Under the pieces are notes generated by a model, which was not told where the DNA came from, ran no database searches, and worked only from the letters and a program-made list of their open reading frames with translations. The position numbers and the translations under genes are program-made. DNA of 64,000 nucleotides from Ralstonia pickettii (GTDB lineage Bacteria; Pseudomonadota; Gammaproteobacteria; Burkholderiales; Burkholderiaceae), in contig NZ_MCGB01000086.1 of the NCBI RefSeq assembly GCF_001699815.1, positions 115,804 through 179,803 of the forward strand, in the 5' to 3' direction. Shown piece after piece: positions 27,271-37,194 of the stretch. Each line of letters opens with the position of its first letter. The stretch's first letter is position 1.

Positions 27271-28345
27271 CGCCTGTGCCCTTTGCGCCGGCGGCGTGCT
27301 CGAGAAATCGAAGCAGCGCCACCTCTTCGCGTCGTAGGCCCTTGCGCGCGCGGGTCGGGGGCAATGCTTCCAGTTCGCCCTCCAGGAACGCGTCCACCAC
27401 GGCCGGGTGCACATAGCACTTGCGGCAGACGGCCGGTGTGTTCCCGAGGCGCTGGGCCACGGCAGCAACAACCTCCACCACCTGCCGGCGCGCCTCGGTA
27501 ACGTTCGTCGGCGTGCGCCCGCGCAGCAGATCCAGCGCCAGCACGCTGCCGGCCCAGGTGCGGTAGTCCTTCGCCGTGAAATCCGCGCCGGAAATCTCCT
27601 GTAAGTAGGCATTCACATCTGTGGAATCGACCGCACGGCGCTCGCCAGCTTCGTCGATGTACTGGAACAATTCCTGCCCCGGCAGATCGACGCAGCGCCG
27701 GATGATGCGCGCCAGGCGCGGGTCCGATACCGACACGTCGTGCTCCACACCGCTCTTGCCGCGAAACTGAAAGCGCACCGTGTTGCCGTGGACCTCGACG
27801 TGCCGATTGCGCAACGTCGTGAGCCCGTAGGACCGGTTGTCGCGCGCATACGCCGCGTTGCCCACGCGCACCAGCGTCACGTCCAGCAGGTAGACCACCG
27901 TCGCCAGCATCTTTTCGCGCGACAGGCCCGGCGCCTCCAAATGGGCGGTGATCGCCCCGCGCACCCACGGCAGCACTGCCCCGAAGGCCAGCAGCCGCCC
28001 GTACTTGTCGGCATCGCGAAAGGCGCGCCAGTCGGCGTGATAGCGATATTGCTTGCGCCCACGCGCGTCGCGCCCCGTCGCCTGCAGATGACCGCCCGCG
28101 TGTGGGCAGATCCAGACGTCGGTATAGGCCGGCGGGATCGCCAGCTTGTTGATGCGCGCAATCACCGCCGGGTCGCGGATGCGCCCGCCGCGCGTGTCGA
28201 AATAGACGAAGCGGCCGCGCAGCCGACGCCGGGTGTAGCCCGGGCGTGTGTCGTCCACATAGCGCAGCCGTTCGGGCAGCGCTTCGGCGAGGGTGGTGGT
28301 GCTTGCGGCAACCGGCGCGGGCGCAGACTTGGGAACGCGTTCCAC
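27254..28345 (-). CDS. topIB: DNA topoisomerase IB
   Basis: A 363-residue bacterial homologue of the poxvirus type IB topoisomerase. The N-terminal domain has LRYVDDTRPGYTRRR and IPPAYTDVWICPHAGGHLQA. The catalytic domain has the Arg of VYLLDVTLVRVGNAAYARDN, the FRGKSGVEHDV segment, DFTAKDYRTWAGS, and the nucleophile Tyr in CRKCYVHPAVVDAFLEG. It relaxes supercoils through a 3'-phosphotyrosine link. It starts with GTG at 28345. Its last codons encode a short Lys-rich tail that coincides with the efflux-operon terminator hairpin. It is a single-gene unit; such enzymes are common but dispensable in this group. Confidence 0.92.
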   Translation of the reverse strand: MERVPKSAPAPVAASTTTLAEALPERLRYVDDTRPGYTRRRLRGRFVYFDTRGGRIRDPAVIARINKLAIPPAYTDVWICPHAGGHLQATGRDARGRKQYRYHADWRAFRDADKYGRLLAFGAVLPWVRGAITAHLEAPGLSREKMLATVVYLLDVTLVRVGNAAYARDNRSYGLTTLRNRHVEVHGNTVRFQFRGKSGVEHDVSVSDPRLARIIRRCVDLPGQELFQYIDEAGERRAVDSTDVNAYLQEISGADFTAKDYRTWAGSVLALDLLRGRTPTNVTEARRQVVEVVAAVAQRLGNTPAVCRKCYVHPAVVDAFLEGELEALPPTRARKGLRREEVALLRFLEHAAGAKGTGEKKPA

Positions 28346-28591
28346 AGTAGGGACCTGGAGAGATGCTCGCGTTGAGCAAGCGGCGTTCCTTCCTCGCTCC
28401 TTCCGCTGGCTGGCCGCTCACGGCGTAGTATCAAGGCCACGCCTCTGCGCAAAATTGCGGCAAGAAATGGCATTCTCACCACAATCGGAAGTGCCTTGCA
28501 TCGGTAAACAGATTCAACTACACTGCACGCCCTCTGGGCGGTATATAATCCGCTGTTTCGCCGTCCACCCGAATACTGAGCAAGGGACCCG

Positions 28592-28804
28592 ATGACCACC
28601 ATCCGTCTGAAAGAAAACGAGCCGGTCGAAGTTGCACTGCGCCGCTTCCGCCGTGAAATCGAGCGCACTGGCCTGATCAAGGAACTGCGCGCCCGCACCG
28701 CTTACGAAAAGCCGACGACCGAGCGCAAGCGCAAGAAGGCTGCCGCTGTGTCGCGTACGCGTAAACGCCTGCGTTCGCAAATGCTGCCGAAGAAGCTCTA
28801 CTAA
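28592..28804 (+). CDS. rpsU: 30S ribosomal protein S21
   Basis: A 70-residue basic protein beginning [19 protein letters not shown] with the Arg/Lys-rich tail ending MLPKKLY, a clear S21. S21 sits on the 30S platform near the anti-Shine-Dalgarno and promotes initiation. A perfect TATAAT at 28544-28549 lies 42 bases upstream of the ATG and is the likely -10; I see no good -35. Some beta-proteobacteria carry more than one rpsU copy, so this need not be the only one. It stands alone here, without the dnaG-rpoD genes that accompany it in some bacteria. Confidence 0.96.
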   Translation: MTTIRLKENEPVEVALRRFRREIERTGLIKELRARTAYEKPTTERKRKKAAAVSRTRKRLRSQMLPKKLY

Positions 28805-29143
28805 GATCGCGCGATTGTTTCGGTAGCACCAATCGGGTGCTGCCGCTGGCGGTGTGAAGTCAATCGACCTCCGTTCCGCCGAGCTTGGTTTGTAGCGCCT
28901 AGCGCGTACCGGAAGCCTTTCCGGATTCAACCAACGCTCCACTCCCCGATGCAGAAGCTAGCAAGATGCGGTTGATGGCCTGTGCGCCATTGTCCGCTGC
29001 TTCGGTGCGCCCAGCGCGCGCCCTTCTCTGTTGCAACGACATCCGCCAGCGGTAATTGACCGGCTGGCTGTTGGCGTTTGTTGCGCCGATCCTGCGCGGG
29101 AGTACATTAGCGAGCATCCCCTGCTCGTGTTTCCCCGACAACA

Positions 29144-29395
29144 ATGCCTACTAACTCCAACGAGTACTGGTTTCCCGCCAAGCGCTACGGCTGGGGATGG
29201 GGCTTGCCTTCGCGTTGGCAGGGCTGGGTGGTGCTCGCCATCTATGCCGTATTGCTGCTGGCGGGCATCGTCGGGCTGCACCCGGGCACCACGCAATGGA
29301 GCTTCGTGGTTTACGTGATGGGTGTGACGGCGCTGCTGGTGTTGGTTTGCTGGTGGAAGGGCGAGCCGCCGCGCTGGCGTTGGGGGCGGGATTGA
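29144..29395 (+). CDS. Small two-helix membrane protein, function unknown
   Basis: An 83-residue protein with an aromatic N terminus (YWFPAKRYGWGWGLPSRWQG), two predicted membrane segments (about 27-44 and 51-68), and a Trp/Arg-rich tail (WWKGEPPRWRWG). Codon use and the hydrophobic pattern look genuinely coding. I do not recognise a named family, and no ribosome site is strong. The 339 bases between rpsU and this gene hold nothing I can identify. Confidence 0.65.
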   Translation: MPTNSNEYWFPAKRYGWGWGLPSRWQGWVVLAIYAVLLLAGIVGLHPGTTQWSFVVYVMGVTALLVLVCWWKGEPPRWRWGRD

Positions 29396-29717
29396 GCGAG
29401 GGGTCAACAGTTAGCAACTTAGATGGGCGCCAGTCCGGCTCGTATTCTGCGGCTGGACGATAAGCCAGCCTCCGTTCTATGCCCGCTTGTAGCCCAAGCG
29501 GCGCTGGAATTCAAACCGGCCCTTGTGACGCATGGCCTCGTTCATACCGGATTTGGTGCGAACGCGTTCTTGTCCGACTTCTCGGCGCTGCCTGCCGCAG
29601 GCCCGGACATCCCGCCCACCTGCGCGCCCTCGAACGCCATCGCGTGTTTTCTGCTGTTGCAAGCCTCAAGTCGTTTCAGCGCGCCGTTTTGGCGCGCCGG
29701 TGTAACAGGGGCCTCAC
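29396..29717. other. Intergenic region with short coding-like remnant and a GCGCGCC inverted repeat
   Basis: The minus strand between about 29660 and 29480 reads a short frame ending RFEFQRRLGYKRA, which looks protein-like but has no credible start. GCGCGCC-GTTTT-GGCGCGC (29679-29697) is a perfect inverted repeat without a T-run. I see no complete gene. Confidence 0.3.
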
Positions 29718-30377
29718 TCAGAACCGATATGACACCCCGATTTGTATTACCGGATACCAGCGATAACGCGACATCTCGCGTTGCAACTCCTGCAGGCCAT
29801 TCGTTGCAATAAGGTGGCTATTCACGGGGCCGACCTTTGCGGCCAACTGCGGCGACAAGGTGTAGGAAGACTTTGGTATGCCGTAAGCGACACCGATGTC
29901 CGCAATGAAGCCGAACCCCTTTGAGGCCGGCCGATGGCCGTAGCCGATGCCGAAATATGGCATCACGGTTGGATATCGGGCTTTTGCAACGGCATACATG
30001 CCCGGCAATGCCAGAAGCTTTCTACCCGCGAACGTGTATGTGCCATTGGTCGGCACCGAGGTGCCGCTGAGCTCGTCGTCGGAGAATCGTACGCCAGCGG
30101 TTGTTCGAAAGCCGCTGCCGCACAAGGGGAAGATATCGGCGTAAATCCCCCCCTGGCGAAGTCGAATGTCGTCCTGATAGCGATTGCCGCCGAAGCTGAA
30201 GTTGTGCGACAGGTTGATCGCGTTGAAATCGATATGCGCACCAAGCATCGAGTTGAAGCTTATCGCCGCTCCAATGCCTGCACCCTGTGTACCACCTTGC
30301 AAAAATATCTCCTGCGCCTGAGTGCTGCCAACGAAGATCTCGCCCATTGCTACCCACAAATAGATTGTCTTTTTCAC
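29718..30377 (-). CDS. Secreted beta-barrel-like outer-membrane protein, function unknown
   Basis: A 219-residue protein with an N-terminal signal peptide (MKKTIYLWVAMGEIFVGSTQAQ, cleaved after AQA). It then has alternating hydrophobic/aromatic strands and a C-terminal GVSYRF ending in Phe, the usual signal for outer-membrane barrel assembly. Segments such as MPYFGIGYGHRPASKGFGF resemble small 8-strand barrels (OmpW/Opa-like size). It starts with GTG at 30377, with GGAGAGG upstream. It is monocistronic. No ligand or function can be inferred. Confidence 0.7.
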   Translation of the reverse strand: MKKTIYLWVAMGEIFVGSTQAQEIFLQGGTQGAGIGAAISFNSMLGAHIDFNAINLSHNFSFGGNRYQDDIRLRQGGIYADIFPLCGSGFRTTAGVRFSDDELSGTSVPTNGTYTFAGRKLLALPGMYAVAKARYPTVMPYFGIGYGHRPASKGFGFIADIGVAYGIPKSSYTLSPQLAAKVGPVNSHLIATNGLQELQREMSRYRWYPVIQIGVSYRF

Positions 30378-30929
30378 GGGCCTCTCCCCAGACGTGTGCC
30401 AGGCCGAGGGCGTATCGACTTAAGCGGTTGGGTCCGTCCCCGCAACGCACTCGACGTTTCACTCGCGCAACGTTCCCCTGTTGTTTTCGCTATTTATCGG
30501 ATCGCAAATAACCCTACGGGGTGCGGCATAGCCACTGCAGTCTGTCGCGCCCTTACTCGATCCAATCCCTGATTGCGCCGTGTTCCACCGCCTTCGTGCG
30601 ATGGCCGACATTGCTTCGTAGATGCTCGTACCGGTCGCGTTGGGATAACTGCAAGGAGCGCACCATCGGGCGCAAATCCAGTGGTGGCGGGCGGTTTCCA
30701 TCGCGGTCGCGGATCGTGAGCGCGCCAGACGGGCTGGATGTATCAGATTTGATGCGTGGAATCCCGCGGTCAGTTCTCGCACGGGGCTAAGCGGTCCATA
30801 AATCGGATGAACACGTGTGGATCGCCACGTATGCGGGAATACTCTTGTATCGAGCCGGTGCAAGTTGCGGTGCTGTGGGCGGGGCGCCGCGTTTGCGGTA
30901 GAGGGGATTGGATCTCGGAGAGGTCGCGC
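30378..30929. other. Gene-poor intergenic region with a minus-strand open fragment
   Basis: Between stops, the minus strand is open from 30786 to 30553 (78 codons) and reads RDRDGNRPPPLDLRPMVRSL and ERDRYEHLR-like text (QRDRYEHLRSNVGHRTKAVE). This looks like the end of a once-real protein, but there is no usable start codon. Nothing else in the interval is convincing. Confidence 0.3.
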
Positions 30930-31783
30930 CTAGCTGGCTGCCTGAATGGTATAGAGATGGACCTCCGACGGTGAAAACAAACGAATCGGCAAATCGCTCA
31001 TGCCGATGCCTCGACTGGTCACCAACCGTCCACCCTCCGCCAATTCAAAATAGCCGCTGGCAAAGCGCCGTTCGCCCGAGCCCGAAGGCAGCACGATGGC
31101 ACGACCATTTGGCCGAGCAATCTGTCCGCCATGCGTGTGCCCGCGGAACGCCAAATCAAATGGATACGCCTGCACGTGCCGCAAGCCTAGCGGTGAGTGC
31201 ATCAGCAGCAGTCTGCGCGGACCGGTGCCATTGAAGGTGCGTCCAGCGTCGGTTGCCTTACACCGGGCTCATCTAGCCCGCAAACATGCAGTTCATCATA
31301 CGGCGGTGCAAGACGTACGGACTCATTGACAAGCATTTGCACGCCCGCTGCTTCCAGCCGCGCCCGGATGAACGTGTCATCTACCCAGAGGTCGTGATTG
31401 CCGAACACGCCGAATTTGCCCACGGGCGCCGGCAGTTCCTGCAAGCGTGCAGCTAAGCCACTGATGTGGCGGTGATGCAGTGAAACAAAATCGCCTCCTA
31501 GCAGGAGCACGTGTGGTGCGAAGTCTGCAATCGCCCGCTGCATGGCATCCAGCAAGCGCGGATCGGTCAACGGCCCCGCATGGAAGTCTGAAGCGAAGGC
31601 CACTTTGAGCGGCTCCGCGAGCGGCGCACTCAAGGGTAAAGTCACATCACGGCGATCAACGTGCAGCTGTCCTTGAAGACGGAGTGCGTGCGCGACGTGC
31701 GCTGCCCAGCCATTGGCGTGGAAGAGCCCTTCGGCCGTTTCGCCGGCGCGCCGCCACCAGCTGTAATAGCGCCCTCTGCCCAT
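30930..31783 (-). pseudogene. Metallophosphoesterase split by a frameshift
   Basis: The first frame (from ATG 31783) carries motifs I-III of calcineurin-like phosphoesterases: ASDFHAGPLTDPR, LLLGGDFVSL and FGNHDLW. It then loses frame near 31235-31243 and stops at 31202. The remaining motifs resume one frame over: RRLLLMHSPLGL, LAFRGHTHGGQ, and SRGIGMSDLPIRLF to the stop at 30930. Removing the shift gives a normal protein of about 284 residues, similar to YaeI-like membrane-associated phosphoesterases. Either the gene is inactive or the sequence has a one-base error. The start lies 5 bases beyond the NUDIX stop, so it is the last gene of the mnmE-NUDIX unit. Confidence 0.8.
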
Positions 31784-31788
31784 GCGTG

Positions 31789-32187
31789 CTAATCCGGCGG
31801 TATCGCCGTATTGCACGCCGCCGCTATCGACGCCCGATAGCCCGCCGGCAAATTCACCGGCAAGGCATCGGGCGCAAACAGCCCAAGGCGCTTGTGCTCA
31901 TGACTGACGGTCGGCTCAAACGGGCTGAGCAGCGCGCACGCATACGTGGCAACGAACACATGCTTGCTCGGCACGACTTCAAACAGGTACGTGTCGACCA
32001 GCGCGCCCACCTCAACGTGCAAGTTCAGCTCTTCGGCAATCTCGCGTACGAGGCATTCGGTGGAGGACTCGCCGAGTTCGATTCGGCCGCCGGGCAGTTC
32101 CCACTCTTCCCGTTCATTGAGCAGCAGGACGACCTCGCCCGCGGGCGCGCGCAGGACGCCTTTGATGGAGACGGGGTAGGCGGACAT
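31789..32187 (-). CDS. NUDIX hydrolase
   Basis: A 132-residue protein with the full NUDIX box GGRIELGESSTECLVREIAEEL (Gly, Glu, Arg-Glu-x-x-Glu-Glu all present), preceded by LLLNEREEWELP. The family hydrolyses nucleoside diphosphates linked to another moiety. The substrate is not predictable. ATG 32187 (MSAYPVSIKGVL) begins 5 bases after the mnmE stop codon, which argues against the longer start at 32208. It is transcribed with mnmE and the broken phosphoesterase. Confidence 0.88.
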   Translation of the reverse strand: MSAYPVSIKGVLRAPAGEVVLLLNEREEWELPGGRIELGESSTECLVREIAEELNLHVEVGALVDTYLFEVVPSKHVFVATYACALLSPFEPTVSHEHKRLGLFAPDALPVNLPAGYRASIAAACNTAIPPD

Positions 32188-32192
32188 GGCGC

Positions 32193-33638
32193 TCACTTGC
32201 CGATGCAAAACCGGCTAAAAATCACCCCCAGCAAATCATCGCTGGAGAACGCCCCCGTAATGCTGTTCAACGCCTCCTGCGCAAGCCGCAGTTCCTCGGC
32301 AAACAGATCCAGCGATTGCGCTTGCTGTGCCGCGTGCTCCGCCGCCGTGGCGAGATGTTCGCGGGCCGTGCGCAGCGCCGCGAGATGGCGCTCGCGGGCG
32401 AGGTAAAGCCCCTCGCCGCCGCCCTGCCAGCCGGCAATCTCCAGCAACGCCGCGCGCAGCAGTTCGACGCCCAGGCCATCGCGCGCCGAGAGCCACACCT
32501 CGGGCGGTTCGGCATCCACGCGGCACGGTATAGCTACGCCCGAGAGGTCGATCTTGTTGATGACGCGCAGGGTCGGTACGCCGGCAGGCACGTGTTCGGC
32601 AATGCGGGCGTCGATTGCGGTGTCTTCGGGCGAGAGGCCCTTGGCGCGATAGTCCGTCGCGTCCAGCAGATGCAACACGACATCGGCGCGGGCGATGGCG
32701 GCCCAGGTGCGCTCGATACCGATGCGCTCGACTTCGTCTTCCGTATCGCGCAGGCCCGCCGTGTCGACGATGTTCAGCGGGATACCCTCAATCTGGATGG
32801 TCTGCTGCACCTTGTCGCGTGTGGTGCCAGCGATGGGCGTGACGATGGCAAGTTCCGCTCCGGCCAGCGCATTAAGCAGCGACGATTTGCCGACGTTCGG
32901 CTGCCCCGCCAGCACCACGTGCAGGCCTTCGCGCAGCAGCGCACCTTGGCGCGCCTGCGCCAGCACGCCATCGACGGCCGTGCGAATGTTGGCGAGCTGA
33001 CCGCGCGCGTCGGAGGCTTCCAGGAAGTCGATCTCCTCCTCTGGAAAGTCCAGCGTCGCTTCCACCAGCATGCGCAGATGGATCACCCGCTCGACCAGCG
33101 CATGCACCGTTTGCGAAAACGCGCCATCGAGCGAACGCGCCGCCGAACGTGCGGCGGCTTCGGTGCTGGCTTCAATCAGATCGGCGACGGCCTCGGCTTG
33201 CGCCAGATCCATCTTGTCGTTGAGGAAGGCGCGGCGCGTGAACTCGCCGGGCTCGGCCACGCGCAGGCCGATCTCGCGGCCGGCGGTCAGGCAGCGCTGC
33301 AGCAGCAGTTGCATCACGACAGGGCCGCCGTGGCCCTGCAGCTCGAGCACGTCTTCGCCTGTGTACGAATGCGGCGCGGGAAACCACAGCGCGATGCCGC
33401 GGTCGATGGCGTTGCCGTCGGCATCGAGGAATGGCAGATAGGTTGCCTGGCGGGGCGTCAGCAGGCGTCCGCACACGGCGTGCATGACAGCGCGCACGTC
33501 GGGCCCTGACACACGTACCACGCCGATGCCGCCCCGCCCGGGCGCGGTGGCAATCGCCGCGATCGGGATCGTGAGGATGGGCGCGTGCGGCGCGGCCGAC
33601 GCATTCGGCAAGGTGGTGGGATGGTCAGCAGCGGTCAT
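32193..33638 (-). CDS. mnmE: tRNA modification GTPase MnmE (TrmE)
   Basis: A 481-residue protein. The N-terminal folate-binding domain has [25 protein letters not shown] text and [21 protein letters not shown] helical domain follows, with the inserted G domain carrying [14 protein letters not shown] (G1), [13 protein letters not shown] (G3) and NKIDLSG (G4). The C-terminal CIGK has the essential Cys. With MnmG it installs the cmnm5 group on wobble U34 of certain tRNAs. I use ATG 33638; the frame extends 15 codons upstream without support. Its position between yidC and the rest of the rpmH cluster is standard for this group. Confidence 0.96.
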   Translation of the reverse strand: MTAADHPTTLPNASAAPHAPILTIPIAAIATAPGRGGIGVVRVSGPDVRAVMHAVCGRLLTPRQATYLPFLDADGNAIDRGIALWFPAPHSYTGEDVLELQGHGGPVVMQLLLQRCLTAGREIGLRVAEPGEFTRRAFLNDKMDLAQAEAVADLIEASTEAAARSAARSLDGAFSQTVHALVERVIHLRMLVEATLDFPEEEIDFLEASDARGQLANIRTAVDGVLAQARQGALLREGLHVVLAGQPNVGKSSLLNALAGAELAIVTPIAGTTRDKVQQTIQIEGIPLNIVDTAGLRDTEDEVERIGIERTWAAIARADVVLHLLDATDYRAKGLSPEDTAIDARIAEHVPAGVPTLRVINKIDLSGVAIPCRVDAEPPEVWLSARDGLGVELLRAALLEIAGWQGGGEGLYLARERHLAALRTAREHLATAAEHAAQQAQSLDLFAEELRLAQEALNSITGAFSSDDLLGVIFSRFCIGK

Positions 33639-33697
33639 GGGCGGTATTGTGCGGCAGCCGCGCCGTTGCGCGCCAGTTTCCAACCAAGGAGATTCGG

Positions 33698-34096
33698 ATG
33701 ATCGATCACACCGGCGTCGTCGTCAGCGACTTCGAAGCCAGCAAGCGGTTCTACGAACGGGCGCTCGGCGCCATTGGCCTGGGCAAGCTGCGGGAGTTTC
33801 CGGCGGCTGTCACGGGCCACACCGATGTGGCGGGCTTTGGCCCATCGGGCAAGGCGGAATTCTGGATTTCAGCGGCGACGGCCGGGCAGGGGTCGAACAA
33901 GCCGCCGGTGCATGTGGCCTTCCGCGTCGACACGCGTGCCGATGTGGACACGTTCTACGCCGCGGCCCTGGCTGCAGGCGGCACCGACAATGGCGCGCCC
34001 GGCGTGCGCGCACACTATCATCCGAACTACTACGGCGCCTTCGTGCGCGACCCGGATGGCCACAACATCGAGGCCGTCTGCCACGCACCCGGTTGA
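33698..34096 (+). CDS. VOC (glyoxalase/bleomycin-resistance) family protein
   Basis: A 132-residue vicinal-oxygen-chelate protein. It begins [20 protein letters not shown], has paired beta-alpha-beta-beta-beta modules, and ends with the conserved [13 protein letters not shown] metal-ligand segment. AAGGAG lies nine bases before ATG 33698, which fixes the start. The family includes lyases, dioxygenases and resistance proteins; the specific reaction is unknown. It is inserted on the plus strand between mnmE and yidC, interrupting the usual core gene run. Confidence 0.88.
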   Translation: MIDHTGVVVSDFEASKRFYERALGAIGLGKLREFPAAVTGHTDVAGFGPSGKAEFWISAATAGQGSNKPPVHVAFRVDTRADVDTFYAAALAAGGTDNGAPGVRAHYHPNYYGAFVRDPDGHNIEAVCHAPG

Positions 34097-34123
34097 AGCG
34101 GTTGACGCGTTTCGGGCGGGCGC

Positions 34124-34153
34124 AAAAAAGGGCACCCGGAAGTGCCCTCTTTG
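34124..34153. terminator. Bidirectional terminator between the VOC gene and yidC
   Basis: GGGCAC-CCGGAA-GTGCCC is preceded by A6 and followed by TCTTT. On the minus strand it gives a hairpin with a T6 tail 17 bases after the yidC stop. It can serve both convergent genes. Confidence 0.82.
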
Positions 34154-34169
34154 CTGAAGCGAATTCGCC

Positions 34170-35834
34170 TTACTTGGCGGGTGCTGCCTTGTTGTTGGTG
34201 CCCAGCATGCGGTTGATCGACCACTGCTGCGCGATCGACAGGCAGTTGTTCACCACCCAGTACAGCACCAGGCCGGCCGGGAAGAAGAAGAACATCACCG
34301 AGAACGCGATCGGCATGAACATCATCACCTTGGCCTGCACCGGGTCCGGCGGGGTCGGGTTCAGCTTGGTCTGCACGAACATCGACACGGCCATCAGCAC
34401 CGGCAGGATGTAGAACGGGTCGGGCGTGGACAGATCGTGCACCCAGCCGATCCAGGGCGCACCGCGCATTTCGACCGACGACAGCAGCGCCCAGTACAAC
34501 GCCATGAACACCGGAATCTGGATCACGATCGGCAGGCAGCCGCCGAGCGGATTGACCTTCTCGGTGCGGTACAGCGTCATCATTTCCTGGTTCATCTTCT
34601 GCGGATCGCCCTTGTGGCGCTCGCGGATGGCCGTCATGCGCGGCTGCAGGTCTTTCATCTTGGCCATCGACCGGTAGCTCGTGGCCGACAGCGGGAAAAA
34701 CACCAGCTTGATCAGCACCGTGAGCGCGACGATCGACCAGCCCCAGTTGCCCAGCAGCGCGTGGATCTTCTCGAGCAGCCAGAACAGCGGCTTGGCGACG
34801 ATGGTCAGCCAGCCATAGTCCTTCACGAGGTCCAGGCCCGGGGTGATGGCCTCGAGCATGCGCGCTTGCTGCGGGCCGGCAAACAGGCGCGCCGTGGTCG
34901 ACACACTGGCGCCCGGCGCGACGGTGCCCAGCGGCTCCTGGATGCCGATGCGGTAGAAGTTGGTGTCGACGCGGTTGACGTAGTACTCGCGCTTGACGTT
35001 GTCGGCGGGAATCCAGGCCGATGCAAAGTAATGCTGCACCATCGCCACCCAGCCGCTATTGGTCGGGGCCGGCACCTGTGCCTTGCCCTTGTCGATGTCG
35101 GCGAAAGTGATCTTGTGGAACTTGTCGCCGTCGGTGTACACGGCCGGGCCGGTGAACGTGCTGTAGAAGCGCGATTGCTCCACAGCGCCGCCGTCGCGGG
35201 CCAGTTCCAGGTACAGCGTCGGGTTGATCGGCGCGGTGCCGTCGTTGGTCACGTCGAAGCGCGAGTCGATCACGTAGCTGCCGCGCTTGAAGACGTACGT
35301 CTTGGCCAGCTTGGCGCCGCCCTTGTCGGCCGTCAGCGTGATGGAGACATCGTTGCCGGTACCCAGGTCACGCGGGCCGGGCGATGCAGCGAACACCGTC
35401 GTGTGGTTCGGGAAGTCGCCGCCGATGAGGCCCGAGCGTGCCAGATAGGTACGCTCGACGCTGCGGTCGAACAGCACCATCGGGTTGCCGTCGTGGTCCT
35501 TCTGGTCGAGCAGTTCGAGCTTGGTGACGATGGCGCCGTCGGTGTCGATGGTGGCGCGCAGCAGGTCGGTCGAGATGACGATCTTTTCCGAAGCCGGGGC
35601 CTGCGAAGCGGCACCCGTGGCCGGGGCGGCTTGCGACCCGGCGGCTGCCGCTGTAGAGGCGTTGCTTGGCACGTCGCCTGCGGGCGTGCTGCCCGGCGCG
35701 GCGGCCGTGGTCGTGGCCGTTTGCGGCGTGGGGAAGAACATCGACTGGTGGCCATTCGCGCGTTGCCAGTTGTCGAACAGCAGGACAACCGCCAGCGAGA
35801 AGATCACCCAGAGAATGGTGCGTTTGATATCCAT
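34170..35834 (-). CDS. yidC: Membrane protein insertase YidC
   Basis: A 554-residue insertase with N-terminal membrane segment ([20 protein letters not shown]), a large periplasmic domain after an Ala/Pro/Thr-rich linker (about 30-85), and five C-terminal membrane segments. These include [20 protein letters not shown] with the conserved Arg loop following ([14 protein letters not shown]), then [20 protein letters not shown]. It inserts inner-membrane proteins alone or with SecYEG. The gene is 6 bases after yidD in the conserved rpmH-rnpA-yidD-yidC order. Confidence 0.97.
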
Positions 35835-35840
35835 GTCGGA

Positions 35841-36278
35841 TTACGGTCTGGGAAGGTGAAGCCAGCGCCGAAAAACGGCTGCGCAGCCCGATCTTGAACC
35901 TGCGATGCTCACCGTACCCTTGTACGGTTGCGCTTCTCGGTCCAACCTCGGGCTGCTCGCTACGTTTTCCGGCACTGCCTGGATCGACGGCCGCGCAGGC
36001 TGGGAGTCAGCTGCGGTCGCGTCGGTCGATGCGGGATCGGTGGAGCGGGGCACAGCGTCGCCAGCAGCGGGCGGCACAGGATCATACCCGCCTTGTGCGA
36101 ACGGATGGCAGCGGCATAGACGTTTTGCCGCAAGATAACTGCCGTAACCGGGCCCGTGAGTGAGCACGGCATCGCGCGCGTAGTCGGAGCAGGTCGGGAG
36201 GAAACGGCATTGCGCCCCTACAAACGGGCTGAACGCCACTTTGTAGATGCGCAGCAGAAACAGCAGCACGCGCGTCAT
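35841..36278 (-). CDS. yidD: Membrane protein insertion efficiency factor YidD, with an unusual C-terminal extension
   Basis: The first about 70 residues are typical Yid[38 protein letters not shown], and [17 protein letters not shown] with the family Cys residues. The frame then continues for about 75 residues of Pro/Ala/Asp/Ser-rich sequence that ordinary YidD proteins lack, ending in a basic hydrophobic stretch ([14 protein letters not shown]). YidD is thought to help YidC-dependent insertion. ATG 36278 overlaps the rnpA stop (ATGA). The tail may be read-through of former intergenic DNA. Confidence 0.93.
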   Translation of the reverse strand: MTRVLLFLLRIYKVAFSPFVGAQCRFLPTCSDYARDAVLTHGPGYGSYLAAKRLCRCHPFAQGGYDPVPPAAGDAVPRSTDPASTDATAADSQPARPSIQAVPENVASSPRLDREAQPYKGTVSIAGSRSGCAAVFRRWLHLPRP

Positions 36279-36697
36279 GGCGTGCTCCCAGCGGTGGGCT
36301 GGGGAGGTGTTGCGGCAGGCGGCGCCGACAGTGGCCGCGTGGCAACCTCGAAAAGCTGCGCCAGCTCTTCGCGGCAGATGCGCTTGAAGGCGGCCACGGT
36401 GGGCACATCCTGGCGCGGAAACTTAGCCTGCAGGCGGATCAGCACGTCGCGCCCGCCCAGCAACGGCTGCCGCAGGCGGAACAACTCGCGGCACTGGCGC
36501 TTGATGAGGTTGCGCTCGACGGCGCGCTTGGCGAATTTCTTGCCGATCACCACGCCCAGGCGCGCCGGGCGATCGCCGTTGGCGCGCACATACAGCACGA
36601 AGTGACGACTACGCCGGACCGGCCGCAAAGCAAAAACGGATGAAAACTCATCCGTTTTTGTCAGCCTCGCGGCCTTGGGGTAGGCGTGCAGGCCCAT
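36275..36697 (-). CDS. rnpA: Ribonuclease P protein component
   Basis: A 140-residue basic protein with [18 protein letters not shown] at the N terminus and the RNP signature [20 protein letters not shown]. It binds the RNase P RNA and aids removal of tRNA 5' leaders. The last about 25 residues are a Pro/Ala/Thr-rich tail. It is 62 bases after rpmH and overlaps yidD by 4 bases. Confidence 0.96.
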   Translation of the reverse strand: MGLHAYPKAARLTKTDEFSSVFALRPVRRSRHFVLYVRANGDRPARLGVVIGKKFAKRAVERNLIKRQCRELFRLRQPLLGGRDVLIRLQAKFPRQDVPTVAAFKRICREELAQLFEVATRPLSAPPAATPPQPTAGSTP

Positions 36698-36759
36698 CGC
36701 CAGCGTGCCGCAAAGCCACGGACAACGGCCATGAGCCGCCGCCCTCGGCGCGGCCGTCT

Positions 36760-36894
36760 TTAGATGGCCAGGCGCTTACGGCCCTTGGCGCGGCGTGCGT
36801 TCAGCACGGCACGGCCACCACGGGTCTTCATGCGGACACGGAAACCGTGGGTGCGCTTGCGACGGGTAACGGAAGGTTGATAGGTACGCTTCAT
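36760..36894 (-). CDS. rpmH: 50S ribosomal protein L34
   Basis: A 44-residue protein beginning [20 protein letters not shown] and ending [11 protein letters not shown], an unmistakable L34. It is too short for the usual ORF cut-off. GAGAG lies about eight bases upstream of the ATG. It is the first gene of the minus-strand core operon and faces the origin. Confidence 0.98.
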   Translation of the reverse strand: MKRTYQPSVTRRKRTHGFRVRMKTRGGRAVLNARRAKGRKRLAI

Positions 36895-37158
36895 GATGCA
36901 CTCTCTTGTTAATGGGTGGTGCGGACATCGCCGCACGCGCCGGGCCTAGGGCTGCCCCTGCGGCCTGGTGTCGATTCAGTCAGAGAAATCGCCCACGCAG
37001 ACCGCCGTGCGCTGTGTTGTTCAGGTCTAGGGTGTCACCGGAACATCGGGCACCGAGGGCATCGGGCCTAAGCCGGATCAGTCGCGACGAAGTGTTTCTC
37101 GCCCCGCATCTGACACGAACAAGCGTGCGCTCCCCTGCTGCGCATCGCAGAACCCGGC

Positions 37159-37187
37159 ATTTAAACGGCATTTTCCACTTCTGTCAA
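37159..37187 (-). promoter_or_regulatory. Sigma-70 promoter of the rpmH operon
   Basis: Reading the minus strand, a perfect -35 TTGACA (37182-37187) and a -10 TTAAAT (37159-37164) are separated by exactly 17 bases. The predicted start is about 255 bases before rpmH, and the promoter borders the DnaA-box region. Confidence 0.75.
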
Positions 37188-37194
37188 GCCTGAC

